Source of the DNA: Perca fluviatilis
Taxonomy: Eukaryota > Chordata > Actinopteri > Perciformes > Percidae
DNA length: 64,000 bases
Assembly: GCF_010015445.1 (NCBI RefSeq)
Contig: NC_053119.1
Coordinates: forward strand, 21,847,050 to 21,911,049
Direction of reading: 5' to 3'
The translations under genes were made by a program, and so were the position numbers. The notes beneath the pieces were generated by a model. The model saw nothing but the letters and a program-made list of their open reading frames with translations. It had not been told where the DNA came from and made no database searches. Below, one piece after another: positions 1 to 11,327 of this stretch. Each line of letters starts with the position of its first letter. Within the stretch, counting starts at the first letter, position 1.

Positions 1-639
1 GTCAGATTCAACTTTGACAGACATGACCGACAGCTTTATCTCTTGGATGCGAGTAGGTTTTTTTGATCTCTTGATCTTTTCTCACATGTGAACCCACATC
101 AAAGGCTTTAAGCTATTCAAAGAAGGTGGAGCATTAGGCATACTGTCTTCATGTGAGCTAATCCAAGCCAGGCAGAAGCAGAAGAGAGGAATGAAGACTG
201 ATGGATGGCCTGACATGCAGACGTAGCTCGTGGCATTGGCAGACCTGCAGTGCTGTGAAGCCTGTATACTCCAACACGGCATTCAAACTCTTTGTTTATA
301 ATCTGTCACTGTGCTTTATTACAGCCACTTCTATGTTTGACTTATGCTCTGAGTGCACTTTTGTTGATTTGTGCACATTTAAAAGTTCAGTAAATATTTT
401 CACTTTTTATCTTCAATAGTCTTTATGTTAACATAAAATAAACAGATATCCTAATTTAAGTAATTATTATACTTGACTATACTTTACTATAAGAAATATA
501 TCATGCAGTTTGCCTTTGTAGTTAAACTCAACAAACTTAAATCTTGTTTACTGTGTGTCTTTATGGATATCTTTCATGCAGGTTGTTAGTGCTAATGTAT
601 TGGCTGTTAGCTTTAAATTAAGCTCGTTCATGGCGATAC
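1..639. other. intergenic, nothing recognised
   Basis: AT-rich DNA. Two short ORFs (66 and 72 codons) overlap on opposite strands and show no domain. Confidence 0.6.
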
Positions 640-916
640 TAGTCTGGGTTAGTTGTAACAAGAGTCTGGTTTACAAAATGTTACGAACTACCCCAAGCAA
701 AATTTTGGTTCTATTAATTTTTTTTCTTTAAATGTCGGTCTTGGAAAAGAAAGACGGACCGAGGCGTGCCTCACAGCCAATACACACTCAAATATTATAT
801 TAAAAAGTCATTTAAATGTTGAATGAAAGTTTCAATATCAAGTTTTTGTTACAATTCTAATTTCATAATGTTACATTTCACCCTAGGGTATGGTACAGTA
901 CAACTAACCCAGACTA
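640..916. mobile_element. possible MITE with 18-bp perfect inverted ends
   Basis: TAGTCTGGGTTAGTTGTA at 640-657 is repeated perfectly inverted at 899-916. Next to the ends, a second imperfect inverted pair (around 668-695 and 917-940, TTACAAAATGTTACGAACTA versus its complement) extends the symmetry beyond the right end. There is no coding capacity and no clear target duplication. It could be a folded non-autonomous DNA transposon; the family is not recognised. Confidence 0.45.
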
Positions 917-1129
917 TGGGGTAAATTGTAACATTCTACTGCTTGTGTTTGAGAGTAAACCATACATTTTCTCTTTGGGTTGCAGAGATAACAGCTACAC
1001 CGTTTAATAGCAGACAAATGTAACTAGTTTGTATCACACGAACGTGCTGGCTCAGAAGAGCTCTGAGATACAGACTGAAATGTAAACATTTTTTTATAGC
1101 TATCCCCGGTCTCCCCTACCTGTAGAAAC

Positions 1130-2445
1130 CACAGTTTTTCATTTCTGTTTGTGTACGAATTAAAAAAAGATGTTGAAAGTGTCCTTTAGTGAGCTTTAGA
1201 AGTGCTGAAAGATGCATTTTTGAACTTTGAATAGAGCTAGGCAGAGATGACAAAAGTACTCACTTCCCGTACTCAAGTAGAAGTACAGATACTTGTGTTA
1301 AAAAATACTCTGGTAAAAGTAGAAGTACTGATTTAACTTCTTTACTCAAGTAAAAGTGACAAAGTAAAGGCTTGGAAATTTACTTAAAGTATAAAACTAA
1401 AAGTAGCCTTGTGAATGACAACCATTTTTTATGCAAAGCTACCCGGACCGCACAAATGTTACTAGAGTGCAAGCTGAGAAACTTCAGTGGACATGGAAAA
1501 AAGGCTCTTTATATGCCATTGCCTACATTTTAAATGGATAATAGGCCTAAAACATTACATATATGATTATTGTGACAGAGACTGGGACTCCAGGTTAATA
1601 AGATTCTGACTGAGTAGCAAGATATGAATTCAATTGTGATTCTGTGAGAATTCACAGATCCAGTTTATCTTTTCTAATCTGCCCCTTAACATTTAAAGGA
1701 ATCTACATGTATGTGTGTGTGCTCAAATATGGCTCCTGGAAAGAAAATAAAGGATAAAATATGAATTACTAAACAGACTTTAATTAAGAAGTTCCCCATA
1801 CTTTTAGAGTTACAACTAACAGTCATTCTTGATGCCTACTATTTCAAACATCTCTCTCAGATAAGGCCAACGATGATTGGGAATGTCTTGCTGCTTGTCT
1901 GCCGAATCTCTGGGATCTCCGTCCATACTACTATGCTAACGTTACCGCCATCAAGCTGCAATGATTTGCCGCAAATGAATGCCGCCAAATCTGTCGAGTC
2001 GTCTTGTAGTGGTGCATCAAGTGCAACGTATATTCCCATCCAATTAGATTGAATTCGGTATTGATGACGTGAAAAATAATAACGGTAACTCCACTGAAAT
2101 TATTTGAAACTAAAGTAACGAGCCAATTTTGTAAAATGTAAGGAGTAGAAAGTACTGATATTTGTGTTAAAAATGTAAGGAGTAAAAGTAAAAAGTCGGC
2201 ACAAAAATAAATAGTAAAGTAAAGTAAAAATGTCTGAAAAGTACAGTAACAAAGTATTTGTACTTCATTACTTCCCATCTCTGGAGCCAGACTAGCTGTT
2301 ATTCCCCTCTTCCGGTCCTTATGCTAAGCTAAGCTAATTGCCTCCTGGCTCCAGCTCCATACTGAGTGCAAACTTGATAGGTATCGATCTTCTCAGTCAA
2401 CTCTCAGCAAGTAAACATTCAAACTTTTCCCCCAAAATGTTAAAC
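1130..2445. repeat. older fish MITE interrupted by a hAT element
   Basis: Sequence at about 1150-1241 (TTAGTGAGCTTTAGAAGTGC and on) continues at 2284-2445 (TATGCTAAGCTAAGCTAAT, then GGTATCGATCTTCTCAGTCA, ending near cccccaaaatgttaaac). I recognise the joined pieces as a repeat common in percomorph fish. The hAT element at 1242-2283 sits between them. A related copy with only its ends left is at about 29480-29655. Confidence 0.6.
1242..2283. mobile_element. non-autonomous hAT-like transposon, 1.04 kb
   Basis: The ends are CAGAGATG (left) and CATCTCTG (right), inverted copies of each other. Inside each end are the AAGTA/TACTT-rich subterminal repeats typical of a fish hAT family. It is flanked by GAGCTAGG (1234-1241) and GAGCCAGA (2284-2291), an 8-bp target duplication with two mismatches. 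No transposase is seen; ORFs at 1857-2278 lack any domain. Confidence 0.7.
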
Positions 2446-3281
2446 TTGTTCATATTAATCAAATGACTCAGGGTAATATGAAAGCGTCAGTAAATGTAAA
2501 GCACTTATATATCTGCAAATACAACAATTAACAGCCATTTCTTAATTAGGATCTAATTTTAAAACTACTCTAACTGGGTTTAGTTTAAGTGAGATAGGCA
2601 GCTTGTTGCATTGGCATGTGGTTTTATGTTTTTCCACAACATGTTTTAAATCTCATAGGAATACAACTTGTTAAATTGCCTCTAGCGATCAGTAACCCTA
2701 ACCAAACACGTGACATATTCCTACCAAATTCTTACACACTTGCAACTCTTGAGGCTTAAAATCTCTCTACTCTTTCAACAAATTTATTTTCTGTCAAAAG
2801 TGAGGTGCAAGAAAGAAAAGAAGACACACCATCAAACTACCCTACTTTATAACCTCCACTTCTCCACGGACAAATTTTTAGTAATGGAACAAACTATTTT
2901 GCTTAGCATGTGTGAAAAAAGAGCTGTAACCATCAAGGACATATAGAAAATCTCAAGATTCACATTAGTGAAGACTATCTGGATGAAATAAAAGGTTTGA
3001 GCCTACCTAAATCACTTTGACTTTTAACTTTTACCAAGACCTGGTACTCCACTATTTCTAGAGACATTAACAAATGGTGTCATGTTTCCAAACCTAAACA
3101 TGCTGGTATAAGCTGGATAAAGTACCACATCTACATTTTGATGGAATTCCTAAGCTAGTCTACCTGGCAAAGCAGTAGTCCTAGACTGTTGAGTTAAATA
3201 CACCTTACAATTGTGAGTTGTCAACATCATCCATTTTTCATTGCACTTAGTCAGGCATTTCTCACCTCCAGCTGAGTAGTC
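2446..3281. other. intergenic, nothing recognised
   Basis: AT-rich, no coding pattern beyond a 78-codon ORF without a domain. Confidence 0.6.
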
Positions 3282-3284
3282 TAA

Positions 3285-3515
3285 AGCCCCTGACACACCA
3301 ACCTGACGGCCGACCGTTGACAGAAAAGGCAGTCGGACTGATCAGTCGGGTCGCCGAGGTCCAAAAAGTGCCTCAGAACACACCGAAGCCACGGCCCAAA
3401 TGAAGGCCGTCGGCCCCTCCAACGGACGACGGCACGGAACACACCGAACAGACTCGAGTCACCGACCTCGCCAGACTGTCTGACGGCCGATTATCGGGTT
3501 GGTGTGTCAGGGCCT
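3285..3515. mobile_element. PIF/Harbinger-like MITE, 231 bp
   Basis: The ends AGCCCCTGACACACCAACC (left) and the complement of GGTTGGTGTGTCAGGGCCT (right) match but for one base. The flanks are TAA (3282-3284) and TAA (3516-3518), the 3-bp target duplication usual for PIF/Harbinger. The inside is GC-rich (repeated CCGAC/GACGGC words), unlike its surroundings, and does not code. Confidence 0.7.
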
Positions 3516-3518
3516 TAA

Positions 3519-6500
3519 CACTGTATTTTGGCTTGTTCAACAGAGTCATTTAAGCAGATATACAAGCATTTAATCACATGCTTCCTGTTTTATGCCCTCA
3601 ATCCCTTTTATAAAAAAAACAAACTTTCAGCACTTCCTCATTGTTGCTGTTGTTGTTTTCAAACACTTGTTAAAAAGTGTTTATACAAACTTGTAATTGT
3701 AATATACAATGATAAAGAAACAAAGCCATTAAATTAGCAGAGAAGGCAGAGAGAAGAAAAGCCCATTTTCAACAAAAGTAATTATGGGGAAAACAAGAAA
3801 ATAATAAAATGGGTTTATATTTAAATAGGGGTTTTACACTCACAGAAAACGTGCCAAGCAAGATGGAAAAATGGGGAAATGAAAGGAACAAAGGTCAAAA
3901 TCCCTGAGCAGAAGAATGGCCTTTATTATAAAAGTCAGGTTTGGCAGCAATGTTAGCACATAGAAAGCAAAAAGATAAGGCCCTAAAACAAGTGGGATTC
4001 TACATCTGTGGTGGATTAACTGTTTATTGGACCTAAAAGCAAAGTGCAAAGATGACCTTCTGGCAAGTACAAATGCCATAATCTGTGGTAAAACAAGTGA
4101 TTGTTTAGTCTCCCCAGCTGTTGAACAAACTTTAACAGGATTTCTAAAGTTGGCTTTGAGGGACCTAAAATCCTGTTTTGATTAAGTAATTGTTAAGGGA
4201 TTGTTTTGGTATAAACTTACACTTGTGAGGCATACTGTAGCTTTTCTGATTGGACTTAATTATACACAACTATATTAACTTAATGGAGAGTGGTTCATGT
4301 CCGGATCTTATGGTCAGCCACAAAATGTCATACTTAAATACTGTCCTCAGTTTTCATTGGCTAGTAAGACACCAGAGAACAGATGTCCTGCAGCCATAAA
4401 ATAGGTAAAGGGGAACAAAAACAATCCTTCTCAGTTGTGTAAACTTGAACTCCAACAGACTGATGGGAGGTAGGTTTTGGGGTCATCGGTGCCAGAGTGA
4501 TTCCCGTCTATGCAGTGCCTCCCTACATACATCAAAGATCCTAAGCATCAGCAGATAACTGGTCAACCCGGTGAGCAAAAACAGCTGGGCCAGAGCAAAA
4601 CAAAGATGATATAAGCGGCTTCCTCTTCGGTGGCGTCAACAATGATAAGCCCCAGCCTATATTGTGTTTGAAGCGCAGTATCCCCCCCTCTACCACCAGC
4701 ACCACCAAAACCCGGCAATTTAGAGACCCATGTAATGCAAGAGGAAATATAAACTGTGATCTCTTGAACCCTGTCAAAAGAAAAAGGTCTGGCATTTGTC
4801 TCTACAACCATTTTCGGGAAGTAGTGGGAGTGACTTTAAGTTGCAGGGACTGTGATCTGTGAAAGCATTCAAACATGCCTTAATGTCAGCAAGGGAGAAT
4901 GGAGGAAGTATAACAGAGCTACGCAGGATGCGATTGGACATAAAAAATGATGTACACGTGAAAAGATCCCTTTCTTGAGTTTAAAGTCTGACAAATCGTG
5001 TCCTTGTTGTTCTGTTGCCCATGTGGAAGATCTGGAGAGCTCATTTTACATCAGTCATCATGACAAACTCCCACGGGTGTAATGAAACACAACAGTACTC
5101 TGCAACATGCTTATAAACTTCCTGAAACAAATAATGAACACACATCTTTAACATCTAATGTTGACAGACACAACAGCCAAATAAAGATGCTTCTCAAATA
5201 ACTCACACTGAGCAAAACAGTACAGGCTGCACGCCAGAAAAATCATTTTTTTAAAGATGAAATTTTCCTGGACAGTACCCAAGGTGGAGGTAAAAATTTT
5301 CTTGGGATGTACAATTTCCCATTGGATTTAGTTGACAGTGAATAGAATGATATGGGGTAAGCAAGGATCCAACTTCAGAGGTTGCCAGGAACATACATTC
5401 TTATTTTTTAAGTCTTAGTAGCACACATGACATATTTACTTTTTCTAAAAAGAAAGAATCTAAGTTACCTTGTCCCCCCCAAGTGTAAACCTTCAGTCAT
5501 AGCGACCCATTTTGTCCATTATCACCTGGGTTCTCATATTCCAAACAAAATGGCAAGGTTAATGGGATAGAGCTGTGTGAGGAATTATGCAGGATTATGC
5601 AAATGAAAGGGCTAATATGATTATTGTGTGTGCACACACTAGGTTGATGAGATTACTTTTAGTGTTGCATGGTGAATAATTGCCTTACATTATGTTAATG
5701 TGTGTGTGACAGTTAACTTCTGACCTGTGTCTGGACTCTAATTAATTTATAAAAAAAAAAAACTTCTCCTATAATTAACCCCGCTCACTTTGATGATCTG
5801 ACTAGGACGTGTTGAATTAGCGGCCTGAGATTTGGATTTCTTAATTTAAAACAAGGCAAACAAAATATGCAGTTTGTCATTCTTCAATCTGTGAAATTAA
5901 TTTGCACCTTTTCGTGAAATAGCTTGGTGATCTAGTTACTTCGTTTGCAAGCTATGGTGGCTTATGAGCTAACCGGTAACATGTTCGCTAGCCAGCAACA
6001 TGCTAGCGCACGGCCGCCACATTAGCCAGGACATAATTTTACACAAGAAATATATTTGTTCCACAAACTCCAATTTAAGCACTGTTAAGAGGGTTTCTAA
6101 GTTCCTGTATTAAAGTTCACAAAAGTTATACTGTGAAAGCTCTCTGTGTGTATTATCTTAGCCTCCATTGCAATCAATCTATTTTCGGTTCTTTATAAAT
6201 GTTAGTGTGACCATGGCTCATGGCATGCATCTGTCCATCCATGTCAATGTCCTTGGCTCAGAGTGACATCACTGTCCCCGATTATATTGACTTTGGAGAG
6301 CAGGAGGGCCTAGACCCCCTCGTCCCCCGGGGCCATCCTAGAGCCACAGCCACGTCTGGTGAAAGTGTGAGTCGAGGATCTCACAGCCAGGCTGTTATGC
6401 CTCCATCTGGGCCCCTGAATTAAACATCAGCTAGGCAGACTGGCTCCCTGCCTGAAAGCTTCAGGGACAAGGAACTGGGGCCAATTAACCCATGGCTGGT

Positions 6501-7290
6501 CTATTCAGACCTTACTTTGTAGCCAATTAAGAGGGCATATTACAGAAGGGGATCAAAAGGGATGATAAAACGGTTGGGCTTGATTTGGCATCAGGCACAC
6601 AGATACTGTTTGCATAAAGTCATAGTGACTGAATGGGAGCCCTTGGCAATGATAGTCATCATAAGCTAAACACATTCAGAATGCCCTGGATAATCTTTAA
6701 TACTATTTTGGTCAATTTGTTTCCCTAAAGCTTCCAAAAGCATCAACAATATTTGCTTCTAGTAATTTGAGAATAACTGAGCTCTTTTTGTTGAACCACT
6801 GAATACTGAACATGGAAACTCTTGCCTTGACATAAGGCACAATGTCACATTATGTCACTATGGCATCAGACAGTCATCTTTACTAACAGCTTGGTTCCTC
6901 TTCTGCATTTCTGACACTCGTCTAGTGTGAGGAAATACTTCTGCAGATGAGATGAGGGCAGGAAACAGGAGCAAAAGTGAACAGAATCATGACTGGTGTT
7001 TTTGTCCTCTATTGTTACAGATGGAGATGATCACAGATGTGGCTCAATCACACTAGGTTGTTGTTAAATTTTACAATAAAATGTAATACTGATCAAATCA
7101 TGTCTCTAAAGATGCCTCACTATTTATCTTTCTATAAAAAAAAAATGTTTATAGAGTAGCTATGAGTTGGAAACACCTGTTCCCATAGATTGTGAATGGA
7201 TGTTAACAAGATGCAGACTGTGGTTGATTTAGTTTTCATAGAGTGGTGCTATGAATGTCCCTAAATAATATGTCCTTTATATGTGCAGGC
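3519..7290. other. intergenic, possible conserved non-coding DNA
   Basis: No gene seen. The stretch 5580-5750 contains ATGCAAAT (an octamer-like word) and several TAAT cores, and is noted as a possible regulatory segment. At 5952-6025 there are several GCTAGC/TAGCC words. Confidence 0.4.
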
Positions 7291-7623
7291 TGTAAGTATT
7301 AGGACAGTGATATGTTTTTCATTGTGTTGGCTCTAGTCCAGCACATTGAATTTGAAATGAAACACTTGCTATGAGGTTGTGGGTGTTCACATTAATATTG
7401 GATGAATATTGCAGAAATGTTTACCTTTGGGGGTAGTGGAGAGGGGTTTATATTAAAAAATGGATACCATTTCTATTGGGTGTATCAGACATGGATGTAA
7501 ATACCAATAAGTTAAAAATGAAAGAAGGTGGGTTGACTTCATACATGTATATAATTGTATTTCAAACACAATGCACAGAACCACAGAGGCACGTACAAAG
7601 TAAAAAATGTCCTAATACTTACA
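7291..7623. mobile_element. Tc1-like MITE, 333 bp
   Basis: TGTAAGTATTAGGACA at 7291-7306 is perfectly inverted at 7608-7623. The inside contains CACATTGAATTTGAAATGAAAC, which resembles fish Tc1-derived repeats with GTATTTGGACA-type ends. The TA duplication is not clear, so the true ends may lie slightly outside. Confidence 0.6.
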
Positions 7624-8125
7624 AAATTCCCTGATTGTAAAAAGTTATTGGGGATATTCATTTTAAACAGATCAGAATTTTGGTCTCCTGCAGGGCAATT
7701 TTCTTAATTGGCAGTGATTTATTAGTGAGAGGTGTTTGTTTTGTGAGAATTGAGAATCACAGGCATACAATTTATGGGAAGATGGATCATTATTTAATTG
7801 CCTATTATAATATAAAAAGAATCAGATAAACATTTTCTTTTTCTTAATGCATTCATGTTTTGCTGTTGGTGCCGACACAACTACAATGGGTGCTGACACA
7901 GGGAATAGCAAAAGCTGGATCTTTAAACTCTTCCAGCTAAAAACCTTTGTTGCATTTCTGTGTATGTTTTTGTTGTAAGGTACACTATTGCAGAATTAAA
8001 TCAAAAAGGTTGAGAGTTGGGTATACACACTTTATTAGGCTCATGTCAGCTATGCTATAAAACACAAGCACACCATATATCTGCTCTGCTTTTTCCCTGT
8101 ATCTGTGAACTTGCTGCTTTCAGCT

Positions 8126-8173
<48 letters not shown>

Positions 8174-9718
8174 CACACACACACACACACACATTCCTAT
8201 TTGTGAGCTAGCAGGGACAATTCTTGGACATATAATCTTTACAACATTTGTAACAAGGAATTCATTGCATTCAGCTCTCAGTACGCCCCCTCTGAATAGT
8301 TAACATTTTAACAACAATCTATTCCCTCAGGGTAGGAAAAAGTGTAATGATGGTGAAACTAAAAGAAACAGGTGTTCTTCTCTCTATGGGTTTCTCTGTT
8401 TGAAGGTGCTGAGAGTTACAGAAAGATTGTGAATCACTGCTAATTGCACAAAATTATAGTTGTGGGGTGCAAAATGAACTCTAGTGTAGATCGAGCCAAC
8501 ACAGTTATAGTAGTACTTTGGAGGGTTGTAGATGCCGTGACTTATAGAATGTCAAGGGTATTTCTAGATGCTAACTGAACAATGACTCTGGTTTACTGGA
8601 AATGCTGTAGGGGATTTACAGAAAGCTCACTTGATAATGATGATTGGGGTGCATTGCAAGTGCATATTTTTTTTGATTTTATGCATGAAAAAATGCCAAC
8701 TCAGTTTCAGATCCACCAAATTAAAAACCGAAGAAAAATGTGCCACTTGGAGACCCGGATGAAAACCACAAAGTCAAATGAGGTCATAATATAACTGGGT
8801 TTGGTTGGAGCCTTTGTTATCGTTTGTTTAACCGTAAAATGCATGTTGTGTGGCTTTCTGTACAACAACTCTTCTCTCAAGACAAGATTTATTGAAATTA
8901 TTTAATTACAATTTTTAATTGACAGCATATCCCCATCTCTAATTACAAAATACAAATACTCTCTAGTTGAGCTCGTCAACTAAAGGCACCAAAACAAAAG
9001 CATATGCAACAGATATGTACAAGAGGCTCTGACCTCTCATTATTAAATTGCTTTATGAGAAAAGGCAGCCCTGACTAAACCAATTTAGAGTCAACAAATA
9101 AAAGACATTTGTATTCTTTGACAGGCAAAAACCAATAACCAGGTTGAATAATGGAAAAAGCTAGCAGGAAAATATATGGCTGATGATCAATCTCAGAAAT
9201 CCTTTCATAATATTTCAGTAACTTTATATACTCTGTATCTTCACTTGCTGAAATTAAACTGTGTATTGGTGACTGTGTTCTGTTTTTTAGAACACACATT
9301 AAGCCAGTTATGACCTGACAGAGTTATTCATGTAGTGTCTTCCAAATCCATGTCGATTCAAAGTATGTGCACCACTAGAGGGGAACAACCACCTAAAAAA
9401 ACTCAAAGACCCACAGCCATGATACTCATACCATATCAACTCATCAAGTTGTTATGTTAGCAAACAGTTGCATTCTTAAATAGCTAGCAGACACAGATTG
9501 TTCCTTCTTTGTTTTGTTTCTTTGCTTTTGTTCCACTCATGTTGCTTCACTGACTCCTGAGAAATATATGTGCCTTTACCTCGCTCGATGCTCGACTAGC
9601 AGAGCTGTGTACACCACACACAGCCAGCTACACACACAGAAACACCTACACACACAGTTTCACACATGTTTAAAATAATGTAGTTAGTCATATCTGTAGT
9701 GACTTTCAACAAAGATAT
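7624..9718. other. intergenic
   Basis: Apart from the CA repeat at 8129-8193, nothing is recognised. Small ORFs (64 to 74 codons) are without domains. Confidence 0.55.
8129..8193. repeat. (CA)n microsatellite
   Basis: Nearly pure CA run with one interruption (CAACAC at about 8171). Confidence 0.95.
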
Positions 9719-10096
9719 ATATATGGCAAAAGTACTCACTTCCCATACTCAAGTAGAAGTACAGATACTTGTGTTAAAAAATACTCTGGTAAAATTAGAA
9801 GTACTGATATAACTTCTTTACTCAAGTAAAAGTAACAAATTACAGGCTTGGAAATTTACTTAAAGTATAAAAGTAAATGTAGCCTTGCGAATGACAACCA
9901 TTTTTTATGCAAAGCTACCTGGACCACACAAATGTTACTAGAGTGCAAGCTGAGAAACTTCAGTGGACATGGAAAAAAGGCTCTGTATATGCCATTGCCT
10001 ACATTTCAAATGGATGTTTTCCAATAGGTCTAAAACATCACATATAGACAGAGACTGAAATCTCTGAATATCTGAAAAATCTACTTCCCATCTCTG
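9719..10096. mobile_element. internally deleted copy of the 1242-2283 hAT family
   Basis: The first 300 bp match 1250-1560 closely (AAAAGTACTCACTTCCCATA, then CTTAAAGTATAAAAGTAAAT). Then it jumps to the family's right end (acttcccatctctg, ending at 10096). The left end is eroded into a TA repeat. It ends about 280 bp upstream of the CD2-like start codon. Confidence 0.65.
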
Positions 10097-10379
10097 TATA
10101 TAAATAAGCTACTGAGGGGGCGAACAAGTTGCCACATGATTCTGACCTTGCTTTTTGTCATCTTCAGAGAATTGAAACCAGACTCTTGACTAATAGAGTT
10201 TCCTTCCAACTCAAGATTCACTTCTCTTGATGGGCTCGAAGTCTGTCATTTATGTGCCAGTTATAGTTGTGAGTGGCAAAACGACTCATGTTGACACGAT
10301 TCTCGCTTACGGCTTAAAAAATCATAGATTAGACTAAGGAAGGAAATAATTCAACTCAAGGGATTATTATTGTGGCATC
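10097..10379 (+). promoter_or_regulatory. upstream region of the CD2-like gene
   Basis: This stretch between the hAT relic and the ATG must hold the 5' UTR or promoter unless there is a remote 5' exon. The nearest TATA-like word is TATATAAATA at 10096-10105, just at the relic's edge, about 275 bp before the ATG. No acceptor-like pyrimidine tract plus AG is obvious directly before the ATG. Confidence 0.3.
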
Positions 10380-11327
10380 ATGGCATGTTTTACTGCCACA
10401 CTTGGTGTGATCATTCTGGTGGGATTCATCAACCTCTCAGCAGCAAACAAGGACACCTGTGATCTTTATGCTGGAGTTGGACAGAATCTAACGCTGCCGT
10501 TTGTGTATGATGGACTGGCAAACTCACATCTGCTGAGATGGACTCATAATAACACAATCATTTTCTACAGAGAAAAAGGCAGAGTGTCTGTTGGAAAGAT
10601 AGAGGACATCTCTGCAGCGGGATCTCTTTCGCTGAAGAACCTACAATTCTCAAGTGCAGGGACTTACCAAGCTAATTTGCTGAATCCCAATGGTACACTG
10701 ACTAAAACGTGGACTCATCGTCTCTGTATGATGGACAAGGTATCAAAACCTCAACTCACTTACATTTGTGACCCCAAGTCTAGTGCTGTTAATCTAAATT
10801 GCCATGTAGCCTATCCTCAGGGTTTGGTGTTCTCATGGACACTTGATGAAAAGACCTTAACAAGCGAAACAAGACAAACCCTGAGCATATCACTGGCCCA
10901 GTTGAAAGGGGAGAGGCGCTTTACATGTAGTGTTGCAAACAAAGTCAGCAAGGAGAAGAGTGACACTGTCCGTCCAACCTGTAAAGGTCCACCACCACCA
11001 ACTTTATTCTGTTTTACATCCACAACGGTTGTAGCAGTGCTAGCAGGTGGAGCCAGTCTGATTCTGCTCTTGCTCATCATAATCATCATATTATGTTGCT
11101 GCCACAGACGCATCAAAACCCAAATGAGACGCAGGGATAAAGGGGAGCTGAGGATGCTTTCTCTAAAGAAACGAGAGTCTGACTCCATCAGCCCAGAGTA
11201 TGAGACTATGCACCCGAATGAGTACACTGAAAACAGGCCTGCACAGCTCTCCATAGATTCTGAAGGACAACAACCTTCTCCTGTGCCGAAGCCGAGGACG
11301 AAAACTCCCCAGACACCAAACATCTGA
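10380..11327 (+). CDS. cd2-like: CD2-like T-cell surface receptor, intronless
   Basis: This is a single-pass cell-surface receptor of the CD2 branch of the Ig superfamily, expected on lymphocytes to bind a related Ig ligand. Order: signal peptide 1-22; Ig domain 1 (24-118), which lacks the usual B-F strand cysteine pair, as in CD2; C2 domain 2 (121-201) with C130-C201 and C141-C183 as predicted disulfides; transmembrane 217-241 followed by basic residues; cytoplasmic tail 242-315. VSKPQLTYIC (121-130) and CSVANKVSKE (183-192) match CD2 well. The tail has Y274 and Y282, and PVPKPR at 301-306 fits the PxPxPR sequence bound by CD2AP/CIN85 SH3 domains. Sequons include NLT, NNT and NGT. The ATG has A at -3 and G at +4. 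CD2 genes normally have several exons; here one exon holds everything. SLAM-family paralogues are an alternative, but no TxYxxV/I switch motif is seen. Confidence 0.88.
   Translation: MACFTATLGVIILVGFINLSAANKDTCDLYAGVGQNLTLPFVYDGLANSHLLRWTHNNTIIFYREKGRVSVGKIEDISAAGSLSLKNLQFSSAGTYQANLLNPNGTLTKTWTHRLCMMDKVSKPQLTYICDPKSSAVNLNCHVAYPQGLVFSWTLDEKTLTSETRQTLSISLAQLKGERRFTCSVANKVSKEKSDTVRPTCKGPPPPTLFCFTSTTVVAVLAGGASLILLLLIIIIILCCCHRRIKTQMRRRDKGELRMLSLKKRESDSISPEYETMHPNEYTENRPAQLSIDSEGQQPSPVPKPRTKTPQTPNI

Noticed and set aside
1857..2278. Minus-strand ORFs in the hAT-like element, considered as transposase
   Set aside because: Too short and without the hAT dimerisation or catalytic motifs.
6220..6423. 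67-codon plus-strand ORF in a GC-richer patch
   Set aside because: Codon-like composition but no domain, no clear acceptor and no partner exon.
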